64,000 nt of DNA from Acanthaster planci. Lineage: Eukaryota > Echinodermata > Asteroidea > Valvatida > Acanthasteridae. A program made the translations under genes and the position numbers. Positions 1 to 12,000 of this stretch are shown here, in pieces (the first letter of the stretch is position 1; the number at the start of each line of letters is the position of its first letter). The notes under the pieces are model-generated. The model was not told the DNA's origin and made no database searches. It saw only the letters and a program-made list of their open reading frames with translations. The stretch is taken from positions 857,017 to 921,016 of the forward strand of contig NW_019091455.1 of the NCBI RefSeq assembly GCF_001949145.1. Reading direction: 5' to 3'.

Positions 1-3000
1 TGAAGGTTTTATGGGGAAGGAACACTAGAAAAGGATTCCGAGGAGGGGAGTGGGAAGGTTACTACATGTCATTCAGTCAGAGTGAACATATCAAATTCTT
101 ACAGTTGCTATTTCCGTTCTGCCTTAATTTTTGCTCTGTATCAAGATTTGCATCAAAGGCGCACTACGCGTGAATTTTACTGCTCAAAGAACGACAGTTG
201 CAACAGAGGCATTCCTAACCCTCACCCCAAAAAGACTCCAATCCTGATTATACTCGTACACAGCGAGACGTTTACATACCTTTAATGAACAAACTCAATG
301 CTGAGTGGCAATTGCACATACTTCTGAATTATGTAATTATTTCTGCTCCAGTGAAAAAGATGTATACATGTGGTATTTGTGCATTCCTGTTACATATCGG
401 CAGTTCGTTGTGGATTCAAATTCAAATCAATTTGGCGGTGGCCAAGCGCCGCAAGTCTGCAAAGTTGGGGCTGGGCACCAAGTGTGAGACATAAAACTTG
501 GCCTTCTGCCAGCAAGTACTGGTAGACAACAACTGGCTCATTAGCGAATCATGTCTGCTAATTTGTGTGCATCACTCGGCTTGTCACTGGACGTGTGTGA
601 ACATATGCATTGAAGTCATGGTGCTACAGGCTGTGCTATGTTATCCGCTAGACCCTTCATGTGTGGACTTGTCACATATGTATGTTCACACACGCAGGGG
701 TACACCCAGAATGACGTATTACCGCATCTGTGTACACACAAGGTAAGGGCCGTAAGAAGATCAACTGTCAAAAATATAACTAATTCACACGATAGTGTTG
801 TTTTAGTGCTACCTCACTGAGTATGCAGGGTGCAATGGTTGTGTTGTGTAACTGACAGTTGGGGGTTTGGATGAGAAAGATGGTGCATGTATGTTGGCTC
901 CAAAGTCTTTAAAATGTCAAAGAAAAGTACATGTACACCCTCTGGACTCTACTTTTTTTCAGGCTGATGCCACTGTACAACACTCGCACTCTGCTGGTTA
1001 ATGCACTGGTTCCCCATCTACATGTGTTTCACAGATGTACGGTAAATACGAGTACATGTATACCGGGCAGACTGGTAGACTGTTCAACATCCCTCTACAG
1101 TTCAAATTCTGATGAACGGTGGAAGAGGGAACCAGGCAGCCAACCTAACCTTTCTATCGCTCACTGGTGAGGGTTGGCTTGTGCATGGCACCCTCAATTT
1201 ACTGCATGTACCCGTATGCTCTATATACCAGTACTAGTGCATACATGTACCGAGAATTTCCTGCATTCACGTACACTGACAGGTGTCCAACAGTACTGCT
1301 GAGGACAAGGTACCCTGAAGGAGGTTCCCAGTTTGAATAATTTCAAGTTTGAATAATTTCAATGTACATGTACATTAACATTACATGGACACTAGTGTGT
1401 TCATGTACACCGACACAACCTGTGCCAGGCTGCACATGATAATGTAATATTTAAAAAGAAATCGATTAACATGATGTTCAGATAATAGGCTTTACCCAGT
1501 CTGAGTCAAGCAACACGTCCATACTCATAGGGTCAATGCTGTATCATGAATATGTATGATGTACATGTGCAGTGCAGCTATTACCTGAATATGCATGAGC
1601 AGTTAGTGGTGTTAGTGAAATGTACATACATGTAGCAATGGATCAGAGGGTACTGGTGAATGATGTGGATTAACTGCTTTTGATGAACTCTGAAACAGGT
1701 CGGGGTAAATGACAAGGTTGGTCTCTGTGTCCAATAATTGGAGCAGCCCAATTAAATCACAGAGGGAAGAACCATCGGTAACTGATGACACTATCAGGAT
1801 GTCACACAGTGTGTTCCACAGCTGACTGGATCCAATCTTTGCATTGGCAACACCCACAGAACAGATTTTGAGAAGTGCGCTTCACTTTCAGAAAACTATG
1901 GATGTACACAGTATCGTGTATAAATGAACCAAAAAACGTGAGCTCAAAGGTTGAGTATTACTTTTAAAATTTCTCAGTTGATGCCTTTTCAAGAAACCTT
2001 GAAAACCTGTGTACCCAGTACATACTGGCTAGGATTTGCCAGAAAACTAATTCTTGAACCAGGACTGAGATGATTACAGTGACTTTGATCTCCATTATTT
2101 GGCACTGGCTCTCCGGATGACAAAGTGCAATCTGTTCAGCCTTAAGCATCAAAGCCTGCCGTAGCCTTGCCGGCAGTGCAACAAACTTACTGGTGCACTA
2201 TGCACAGCAAAACCAAATGGTGACTCGCTAGCTGGCCGTTTCCTCACCCCAAGGCATGAGGATATGGCACTCTCCCTGCAGATCTTCTCTGAGACCACTT
2301 CCAAAAAAACACAGCCTTGCGTGGTGCACGTACATGAATGCTTGTATCCACTCAAGAACCAAGGAGCCAGCTGGAAGTGAACATACATGTAGATGTGACT
2401 AGACCCTACATAAAGTGTCTCAAGGCAAGTTTTCTGAGTAATTTTGCTCTAGTGTGGATTAGAGAGACCCATCTTTCCTTTGACGTTTCGCTCAGTCTGT
2501 CATCCTGACAAAAATGGACATTATGTGCGTGAAAAATGTTCACGGTTCCTATCAATCTCCACTGTGCAAAGCTTCCTTTTAAGGCCTTTAACCCCAAAGT
2601 GGTTCTGACGACTTCAGACTCATTTTGATAGGCTGGGCTACATACATGTACATCCAAGTATGCATGAAGAGAACAGTTTTCAGACTTCCCAGAATGCACG
2701 GCTTCTCTTAGAAGACACCCGAATATCACTGAATACATGTATGTACCACATGCTCACTATTACCACCATAACTGATCGAGTGTATATTTTTAGGACATGA
2801 ATAGAGGTGTGGAGCGCTCAGTGAAATGTCAAATACATGTATGTATTCAAGAACGTACAATTTGTGCAAGAAAAATACACGAGGAACATGTCGGACGCTG
2901 TGCCTTTCATATCTTTAAAAATCATGCACATGTCTCTTCTGCAATTATGTACACATGTGGTGCAGGTACATGTATGTGGATAGAACCTTAGTAAGTGTTG

Positions 3001-6000
3001 GCTTATGTATGTTTTGGCACTTGTGACCAACATCTGTTCTGGCTGTTTGTCACTGATGGAAATGCTTGGTTATTCAGATTTTTTCGTTCACAATGTACAT
3101 GCTTGAGATGTGATGTCACATCAACAATGTTAAAAAGGTGTGACTGACTGACGACTATGATCAATTAAGCCTTTGTGAAAATGTACGCAAAGGTTTTGAT
3201 TTGGGGTTTCCTAATATGGTGACATTTTGGCCTTGCAGAGTCTCCGGCTAAAGGGAAGAAAAATTGCTGGAAAGTGGAAAGAAGATTCACCACTGCCTCA
3301 AAAGGCTTCCTCTGAGAAATGTACACAATGCAATATACATTACCTTTGTAAGTATGGTAACTGGCATACATGTACACGCATTACATGTACAGTGTAGGAA
3401 TACGTGCATGTGCAAGTACCCGCCGGTACCCTGCAGTGCATCATGTACATGGCCTTGGTGGTTGACATCACAGTGAAGTGCATTCTTAATAACGACAACA
3501 AAATGACTGCAGTTGAAAAGTCACTTTATCAACGGTCATCAATGTCACAACACAGCAGCCGACTCAGTGGGCACCGTCTGCGGGAAACCAGCCAATAAAC
3601 CCGGGCAAGACAAAATGAAACAAAAGGAGCATCTTCACTTCTGTTTAAAATCACCCCAAATGTAATTAGTGAGCTTTGGAACCGGAGAGGAGACAGAAAG
3701 GAACATACAACAGAATGGGAGGGGGGGTAGGCATGGATATGAGAGAGATGCCAAAGACTGAGCTTGCCAGCACAGTGAACATGGCCGACAGTGTGTATGT
3801 GCACAGACTTGAACATGCCGGCCTGTGCTGGCATCGACAGAAACACAGCTGGCACAACGTGCCAAAAGTAATCACCGCTTGGGTTGCGTGACAACTTTCA
3901 AGAGCGCCAAAACTTGGAAGGCCTTGTACGGAGAGAGAAGTTATGCTGTAGGTACATGTCAGGCAGGCTTTGTCAAAGCAAATGTCAGGGATGATCATTA
4001 CAACGGGTAGGTACAAATTGAAAGGCCAACGACTGACCTTATCGCTAAACCCATTTGCACTGCAATGATGCAAAGAAAGTAAGAAGACTTTCAAGCTTTA
4101 AGCACAGTAAGTGTAATGAATAATCTGAGTGCAGACCTTCGGTAGCTGACTAGACTCTTAATAAAAGCATTTCCAGCACTGAGCAGGTATCCCAACCAAC
4201 AGTCAGACATGTAAGTAGCGATCATTTAGAAGAGCCCAATTCTCCTCAAGGTGTCATGTCTCTGAGAATGCTAATTTCCCTCCCCCTCCCCTAATGCCAA
4301 CGGGTCAAAGCCCACATTGTAACCAGTGACACAGTGCTGAAAGAAGAAACCCCAAGGCTGCTGATTGGTTGATACATGCAGGTCTGAGCCACCGCAGCAG
4401 ATTTCCAATGCAATTCTCAAAAGAAGTTTTAACCATGGCAGGTGTTTTGGGTGGGTTTTTTCCCTCAGTATTGAACCCCTATCCTCTCCCCCCCAACAAC
4501 ATCAGCACCGAGTGATAGCGAAATGTTCTGTTGGGTTTTAAGTGTGATGAATCTGTTTAACCTCACTTGGCAACGGGAAGAGTTTGTCACCAGGAGACTG
4601 CTCTGACAATTTCAAGATGCATGATGTTTTCTCCACCTCATGATCAGCCTACCAAAGGTACTGAACAAGCAGCATACACCTGTGACTGGCCAAAACATGA
4701 CGTCAATGAGATAGTTATCAAGTACACATAGAGTCCATATCAAACCTCCAAATGCATGGAGACCTACATTTACGTATACAGTGTATACTAATGTACAAAG
4801 ACCACTCTCATTTTGCCTACTTGTCTGGGCAGCCAAAATTTGCGACGATATCACCTTTTGGTTGGTATTGGATTTTACCTCCCATTATTTCAAAATGGAC
4901 AATTGTCCCATTGATTTCAAAACAGGGTCGTATTTTCATTTAGTTTGAGTGTATTATGATGTGGAATTCTAATAGCTGCGTGGGATTGTTGACACTTTGG
5001 GATTTTTTTTTTCCTTCTGCACCAACTACTAACCATAGTTTTAGCAGCCACTTGTGGGAAAAACATGAAAGAGCAGACCCTATATATCTGACATAGCCCA
5101 CTGAACCCTGAAGGATATGAAGATGAGAATGAAAATCGTTTGAAGAGTTTACAACGAAATCCTACAGCAATCTAAACAGTGTACCCTGAGAGCAAAGTCA
5201 TCAATTAACTTCTTCAATCCAACCTGTCCCAACACACATTGCAAATGGCCAGATCAGACAACACTAAAAATAACATGTACTGGTATGGTTAGGGCAGTTT
5301 TCAATACTTGGTTTCGATTCTTTATCTCAAGTTTTGTCTCTGAAATCCACCCTTAAAGTCATGTTAACAGTGTTCAATTTAACAGAAATACTTCCACCTG
5401 TGGCTCTTGTGGCATTACCGGTATCTACCTCACAAGCACACTGAACATATTCATGAGCTAATAACTTCAAAGTCAGGGGGTAAAAACAGAAGATGCTGGA
5501 AATTTGAAATTCATTTCGATCAGGTGTTCTTCTGATGTGGCCTTTTTTAAACTTTTAACACGTGGTGTACGAACCAGTCTTCAAAAGGCGATGAACTGTA
5601 TGTTGATAATTTCTGTAAATTTGTATCCATATAAGCCAACACTGTCTATTCAAAGTTGTTTTCACATGCACATTTATTCACATACAAGTACATCCATATA
5701 CATGTACATGCCAATTGATGTTACCTCTGCCCTCATGACGGCCTACCGGTACCTAGCCTACATGTACATGTGAGCCCACACTTGACTTGTGAAAGTGAAA
5801 GATACTACCATTCATACATGTAGAGGCCACAAAAGCACCTGTTGTGTGTCCACGGTTACGTGGTGGATGGCAGCACAAATGTACAAATATACAATACATG
5901 TACATGTACAAATATCTTCCACAACTAAACATTCCTATAAATTTATGATTAAATCATCACCTGTGCAATTTTCTCAAATTTGATGCCACAAACTCACAAA

Positions 6001-8549
6001 AACCCCAAAAAACAACTGCTAGTGTAAAGGATACAATACCAAATCGTATTCATGTACATGCAGGGTGTACATTTCAGGAAATGTCGGAAACTTTAGAGCC
6101 TAGTTGTTTTTTCTTTCCTGGTACAAGTAAATTACCACCCAAAATGCTGTTACAAGAATCTCTCAGATTTCACGTGATAAAGGAACAAAGTCTCCTTAAA
6201 TTTGTCAAATATCTGGCATTCAAAATATGTTCAATTTTCAGTTTACAATGGCACAACACACACGTATATAAAATCTGTGTTTTCTTAATTGCAAACTCGA
6301 AAACTGTATCAAAATTTGATTACTGTGTCAGCACAGCATGCCACTATCAAGAAGGGTCAACCCTGTAGTTCTTTCAAAATTCACGATATACCCCCTCCAC
6401 TTCAACAACACGATTGATTGTGACAATGTATACTTAACTTGGGTGTGTAATCTTCGGGACCAAACCCGGTTTATAGAACTGTACAATGTAAACATACCAT
6501 GCAACAATGGGCAAAGGTAAGGCCTGTTCAAGTGTAGTGTGCCCCAAGTATTAAGCAGGCTGTGCACACAGAGCAAGCCCATTTGAGGGAAACACCCTCC
6601 ATTGTCTGGCTCAGCAGAGTCAGTTTTGAACTGCTTAACCAACGGCCATTTTCAATGTCTCAGGAATTCTTCCAGATCTTGGACGTTAAATCTGGACGCA
6701 TCTCTTAAAACATTTTAAAACATGGCCATTTTTATACCAAGAAAGCTCAATTTGTTTTAGATGTGGATCGAGTTTGTTACTCTGTACAAGCTTTTGGTCG
6801 CATGTTTGATGCTGGTTTACTGTGGAATGTTGATTCCCAAGTTGGTTGAGAAATTCTCATGTACAATTCCATCCATGTTGAGAACAAGGGATAAAGGGAT
6901 GAAATATCAGTTTCTATTAAAAAAAAATCGGTGAAATTTTAGTCAGGATTTGACTATTCCGAATATTGAATGAAAATCATACTGCTCAGGAAAACAAAGG
7001 CTGCTTCAACTTCATTCTTAAATCTTAAGAACCTCCTTTGTAGACGTATCAGATAATTTCAGGGGGGTAATTACATTCAATTACTTCCCCTGATGCGTAT
7101 TTATAAGCAAGTAGTGCTTATTTCATTAATCATTTATTTTGCGACTATCGGGGAAAGTACTGCAGGCTGCTCACTCGCTGAGAGTTTTCACAAGCCACTC
7201 ATGGTTCCTACAAACTGCAATTAGCATTTTAGGTGACAATCTAAATTCAATGAAGGTGTAAACTGACACTGAAGTTTCAAACAAATATACAAAGTCTTTT
7301 GTATTTTGACAGTCGCCAAGAAAACAATTTATTACTTCTGCCTTCTAAGTATTTAGGCTTCCCTTATTCCTCTTTGGAGTAGTGTCAAACAGCCTTCATC
7401 TCAAGACCAGCAATTCTGAATTTCTGGCGGGGGAATTACTTCCCTTCAGAGCAAATTGTCAGTTTCAGTTTGGTTTTACACAAACCCTGGAGTCCATCCT
7501 GTTGATATCCGGTTAAGATTTGCTTCATAACAAACATTTCAAAACAAGCAAGGCCTCTAGGTAAATACAAAGCAATACATGTACTTCAATATTGATGTTC
7601 ACACCACCAATTAATTTCATGTGTTCAACACTGAACGGAAACGGTCGAGGCCTTCGCAACACTTCATGCAACTGCGACGAGTAAACGGAGGCAAAGCAAA
7701 TTGGCTGTTATGTCCATTAAGTCTCATTTTACTTATTAATCAGACCCCAAAACGACTTCATCATGTTGTACTGTACATGCTACAGGAAACCCATGAGACC
7801 CATGACAAAGCTGCACTTGAAAATGCCTGCTCAGACACACCCCAGTGAGCTTTCACATGCACTAGTACCCGTACAGGCACTGCTGCTGGCTTCATCGAGA
7901 TAAAGGTCAGTTCACACTGTTTACAACTGCCCAACATCCATGACCTTTCAACTTGAACTTGCTGAAAAGCACAGCACGACTGTCGGCCGCATCGTGTGTC
8001 TAACCTGATTATTAACGCGAAAATACATCATTAGCAATTTATATTGGAAAGGGTTGCTTGAGAACTGATTAATTAACAGATCTCCATCCCTGACGCTGTG
8101 TAAACTCGAATGATTAACCAAAGGTTATTCGCTGCAATGTAGGCTAAGACTTGCATGTACAAGCAGTATGGCAGTCAAGGAGAGGACGAAAGGTGTGTTT
8201 TGCTGGTACACTGGTTTAAACGGGTATACCTCCAAAACTGAACACCTCCACACCTCATATTTTGGCATGACAGAGGCCATGCAGATCAGCTACCAACCTG
8301 ACCGGTAATACCGGTGATCAGAGCCACACGTTGCCTAGACTCCGCTCCGTTAACGCATTGGGCTTGAGGGTCGACCGAGCTGCTTTGCGCCATGTTTTCA
8401 GAGAGAGCTGCAGTGTGTTGTGAATGTCATGTAGGCCTACGCTGTCCTCATGTGCACATTGCATGCGGCATACGCTGAGCAAGCGTATCACTGTGTACGT
8501 GGCTGGTGCTTTCATTCACAAGCCCACTGAAGACGGGTCAAACGGTCAT
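1..8549. other. Upstream non-coding region, rich in TACATGTA-type words in the first 6 kb
   Basis: No supportable gene was found on either strand. Open frames here are short, lack domain signatures and often run through TACATGTA repeats. The first 6 kb contains more than twenty ATACATGTA/GTACATGTAC words, for example near 926, 1363, 2641, 2834, 3365, 5697, 5757 and 5895; after that they become rare. A 16-bp exact tandem duplication lies at 1331-1362. A segment at 2481-2517 has a TGACGTTTCG-type end, reminiscent of retroposon or MITE termini. Confidence 0.6.
1331..1362. repeat. Exact 16-bp tandem duplication
   Basis: The word GTTTGAATAATTTCAA occurs twice head to tail, at 1331-1346 and 1347-1362, followed directly by a TGTACATGTACA palindrome. 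It is probably a small replication-slippage duplication; no function is claimed. Confidence 0.9.
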
Positions 8550-8600
8550 CACGTGCTCGGGCTGCAGGTCGTGATTGGTCTTCAGTGTGCATATATAAAT
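8550..8600 (+). promoter_or_regulatory. Candidate core promoter of the SAM-retropepsin gene
   Basis: A CACGTG E-box at 8550-8555, an inverted CCAAT box (GATTGG) at 8573-8578 and a TATA-like TATATAAA at 8592-8599 lie in that order. The spacing is usual for a start site near 8620-8630, about 280 bases before the ATG. The arrangement is seen directly; promoter function is inferred. The surroundings (8300-9100) are more CpG-rich than the upstream DNA. Confidence 0.4.
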
Positions 8601-8907
8601 AGTTTATCATTTGTTTACCATAATATCAAACATGGACGTGTCGGGGCAAGCCGCGTTCACATGCAGACCTGGGCATTACGTCATGGGGACGGTTGCCGGT
8701 TAAAAGGACCTGATATAGTCCCCCGGCCAATGGGGTCGCAAAGAAGACATACCAAGGGGTGGAGCGACAATACCACCTCCATTCAATCTGCCAAAAAATT
8801 GTAGTAAACATCAGCTGACGTCCAAAGATTCACTCCAGAGTCGGCATCAATCGCGGGAAAAAACAACAAGCCATCATTTCATTTTCAGCCGGCACTGTGC
8901 GGTAACC
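8601..8907 (+). other. Probable 5' leader
   Basis: This segment lies between the TATA-like element and the start codon. It has no in-frame ATG, and the frame of the gene is closed by a stop at 8716. A short out-of-frame ATG lies near 8632. A possible splice acceptor at 8887-8888 means part of this stretch may be intron. An ATF/CRE-like TTACGTCAT occurs near 8677. Confidence 0.35.
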
Positions 8908-9082
8908 ATGAACGACATCGGTATTAACAAATTTCTGGGACCCCTCGGGTTACACCAATATGCTGATATATTCCAAATTAAAGGATACGATGTGGAGAGT
9001 GATTTCTGTACGCTGGATAAAGACGATCTGGACGCCATGAACATCACAGACACCGAGCATCGCGAGACAATACTCCAGGCAG
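8908..9082 (+). CDS. Exon 1: start codon and SAM domain 1
   Basis: This exon encodes residues 1-58 plus one base of codon 59. The ATG at 8908 has A at -3 (AACCATGA). It is the first in-frame ATG after an in-frame stop at 8716-8718, which supports this start. The peptide has the SAM pattern: a short helix, then GLHQYADIF, GYDVESDFCTLDKDDL and MNITDTEHRETIL, which match the helix 1/2, 'L..L..DL' and 'GI...GHR..IL' positions of the family. The Glu-His-Arg here replaces the usual Gly-His-Arg. The exon ends at CAG|GTTAGT (donor 9083). A pyrimidine tract ending in TTTTCAG at 8882-8888 could be an acceptor for an extra non-coding 5' exon, so transcription may begin upstream rather than in this exon. 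Confidence 0.87.
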
Positions 9083-12000
9083 GTTAGTCAGAGAATGTCC
9101 ACCCATCTCACGCGCATGTTCGTTTTTTTTCTCCGGGTTAGCCATGGCGCTCGCTTCGCCAGCACATGTCTGTATCCTCACAAATTTACGCGCGCCTTTC
9201 ACCCGAATTTTTTTGGGAAAAATTGTCTCAAACTGACGTCATACTAAACACAGATCTGATTCAGTGACTAGCTTTGAAACTAGGATTTTATTCAAAATAA
9301 AATTCTATCTGGCAGACAGTTTATCTCTCCCTACCGTGTACGGTTTTTCCCTGCTCGTCATCATGAAATTTAATGGCAGCCATATTGAAAATATGAAAAG
9401 AGGAGATGCATGTTGCATGTTGATGGATAAAAATCCACACATTTCTCCCCTGTACTGTTGTTAGGGAATCTAAAACACAGGCACATCCATCGAGCATTGT
9501 CGTGTACTGAGTAGACGTGAATTTTCCGGGTGCGGCGTTAGGAAATACATCGAATTTCGTCTTATGCAAGCGCCCCACAGACGTATAAACTAATGTGTAA
9601 TGTTGAACCGCTGACCCCAAGCTGACTCGGTTACTATCGACCGAACAGTGTGTTCTTTATGGGCTGGCGTTGCCATCCAACGTTCGCTCCGAAAACCACA
9701 ACCCCGGACAAGGGTTTTTTTCTGACAAACAGGGTGTAAAAGTTTTGTCGAACGTACCACAGTGGCATATTTTGGGCTAGGGAGCCGTGTGCCAAGTGTT
9801 CTCTGAGATGCCTGAAAGTATCTCGAAGTTTGGACGCTGCGCGCCGAGTTTCGGCCACTTCGCGCCGACGCCTCCCACCTCAGAAGTTGATGGCCAAGAG
9901 TTTGGAGAGCAGTCCAAACCCTGAATGTTTATCCAACGAATTTTTAAAAATGAGAACGAATTTAATTGGCAATATAGCTTGAATGGAGACGACCATACAT
10001 ATCAATTTTGCTAGCAGGACTTGACGGTCTGGGTCGGTCCCTTTCTGCTGCAAGAGGGGCAACTTGTTTGGGGTGTAGCATGCTTCTCACTGTCTGTGCT
10101 ACGCACAGTTTTCTCCACTAGCTTTTTCAGGTCGATTCGGATTTTCTTCTGCCAAATAACCCATCTTTTCGGGGTGGAAAAGTCGACCAACAGGTACCCA
10201 CAGTGCGGTAACGTACAAATAAAGATCCCTGTGAAATTCTCGTTTAAGATTCATTTCAAGTGATGGAAGTTTTGTTAGTCTATCGATGTCTTTTTATTTC
10301 ACGAAAAACGAGACACTGTGCGCATTTTTCCTTCAAAACGATCAGGCATTGGGCGGCCACGCGCACGGCTTGAAAATACGCGGCAGCGCGCCACTGCATT
10401 CAGCTGGCAGTGAGCGGCGAGTGTTGTATGGCTTACCGCCTTCCCCCTTTCCTTCGTTTAGAATCACTTTAAATTATAAGGACAGCTGTTTTGTGGGAAT
10501 AAAATATGTTCTCTTTAAGTTTCTCTACACTGAAAAGTAGGAGCACAAGGTGTTGATTTTTTCAAATAATAATTAAATGAAAAACAACGAGCAATGCGCT
10601 TCGTCTTACTGTCGAACCCGATGTATACTTTTCACGAGTCGTGACCGGTCAATGACCACATACTGCACGTAGGACATGTGCAGGATTAATTTATTCTGGC
10701 ACACGAGGGTGGGAAATGATGGGTCTGGAATTCTTGGAAATCTACTTTGTCGAGTATTATCTTTCCCTCCTCCTGTATGCATTTTTGTTTCTTTCCGCCT
10801 CTGGATTCTCGGAGGCAATTTGCACCGAGAAATTGGACTCAGAACCAAGTTTACTTCCAAAGTTAAATTCAGCCTAGTCTCCTCCGTCAGTTGCTGTTTA
10901 CTCTCATTCTGATTGCAGGCATTTTCGGGCTGCAAATGCGGCGGTGGTACCCCGAGGTTTATTCTCGGGATGATTTATGTTCATGTAGCTGAGGAGTCCC
11001 TCGTTCTGTAAACTTGGAAAGCAAAAACAGGTTCAATTCTCGTTTAACTTCCAAAGATAAGACGCTTGAAGTGGTTGCGATATTATGCAGTTGTGCGAAT
11101 TAATAAGCGTGTATCTGACGCGTATGACTAGACCGGGAGGACGGGGTTGTCATGTGCTTTCGCCGGTTGTGAACTGACCTTAGTCATGGCCAATGAGAAG
11201 CGACTCATGGCGTCATCATCCCCTCCCCAGGACGAGTTGAAAAGTTCACCGTTTACCGCTTTGTAATTCCCTGTCTGGCTGATGCGATCGGAGGGAAGAT
11301 TGCTGTGGAGGGAGAGACGGGATAAAATTATCGGCGATCGCGCACGGGGACGGTGGCGGCGAAACGGGAAGAGCGAGAGGGGGAAAATGGGGCGGGGTCT
11401 TAACGATGACGGTCGGCGAATTTAACCATCACGGCCAGTCGTGGCAAACGTGGGTGAAATGTTCACCGGTCTGAAGGTTTCATGTGGTGCTATGTTGGTG
11501 ACAAGCTGGACCAATCTCTCGATGTAGTAGTCAGGAGAGTTGCTGGGCAGCCGGCTTATTTGAGGGCAATACAGCAGGCCTATGAGTCATCCGCTGTGCC
11601 TTCTTTCTGTTGGCCGCGGCATCGCATCGCAGCATGGCAGGCTTGGAGTCACGGCTCACGACCGGCGCGTGCCGTACAGCTGCGGGCGATCTTTTCTCAT
11701 CCTCGTCCAGCCAAAAACAAAAAAAACTCCCAAATGAGAAGACAAATAATAATAAAATTAATCTTACTTCACCCGATGGTTTTGAGGCGCAAAAACGTCG
11801 TCGTGACCATTCGGCCTGTCGCCGCTAACTTTATTTGGTGTTATTTGCGCATATGCGAAAGGGAAAGATTGAAGGGTTGAGTTGTAAATAAAGGTCTCGC
11901 TGCGGTTTGCATTAATATTGCAGGATAGAGAAAAAATGCGCTTTGTTTTTCAGCAGTGGTCCTGCCCAAAGCCTGGGACATCAGGCGTGTGGTTTCAAGC

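Noticed and set aside
1612-2738. Series of minus-strand open frames with fairly protein-like composition
   Set aside because: No recognisable domain, frames run through TACATGTA words, and the only GTAAGT donor would leave an intron of about 35 bases. Kept as non-coding.
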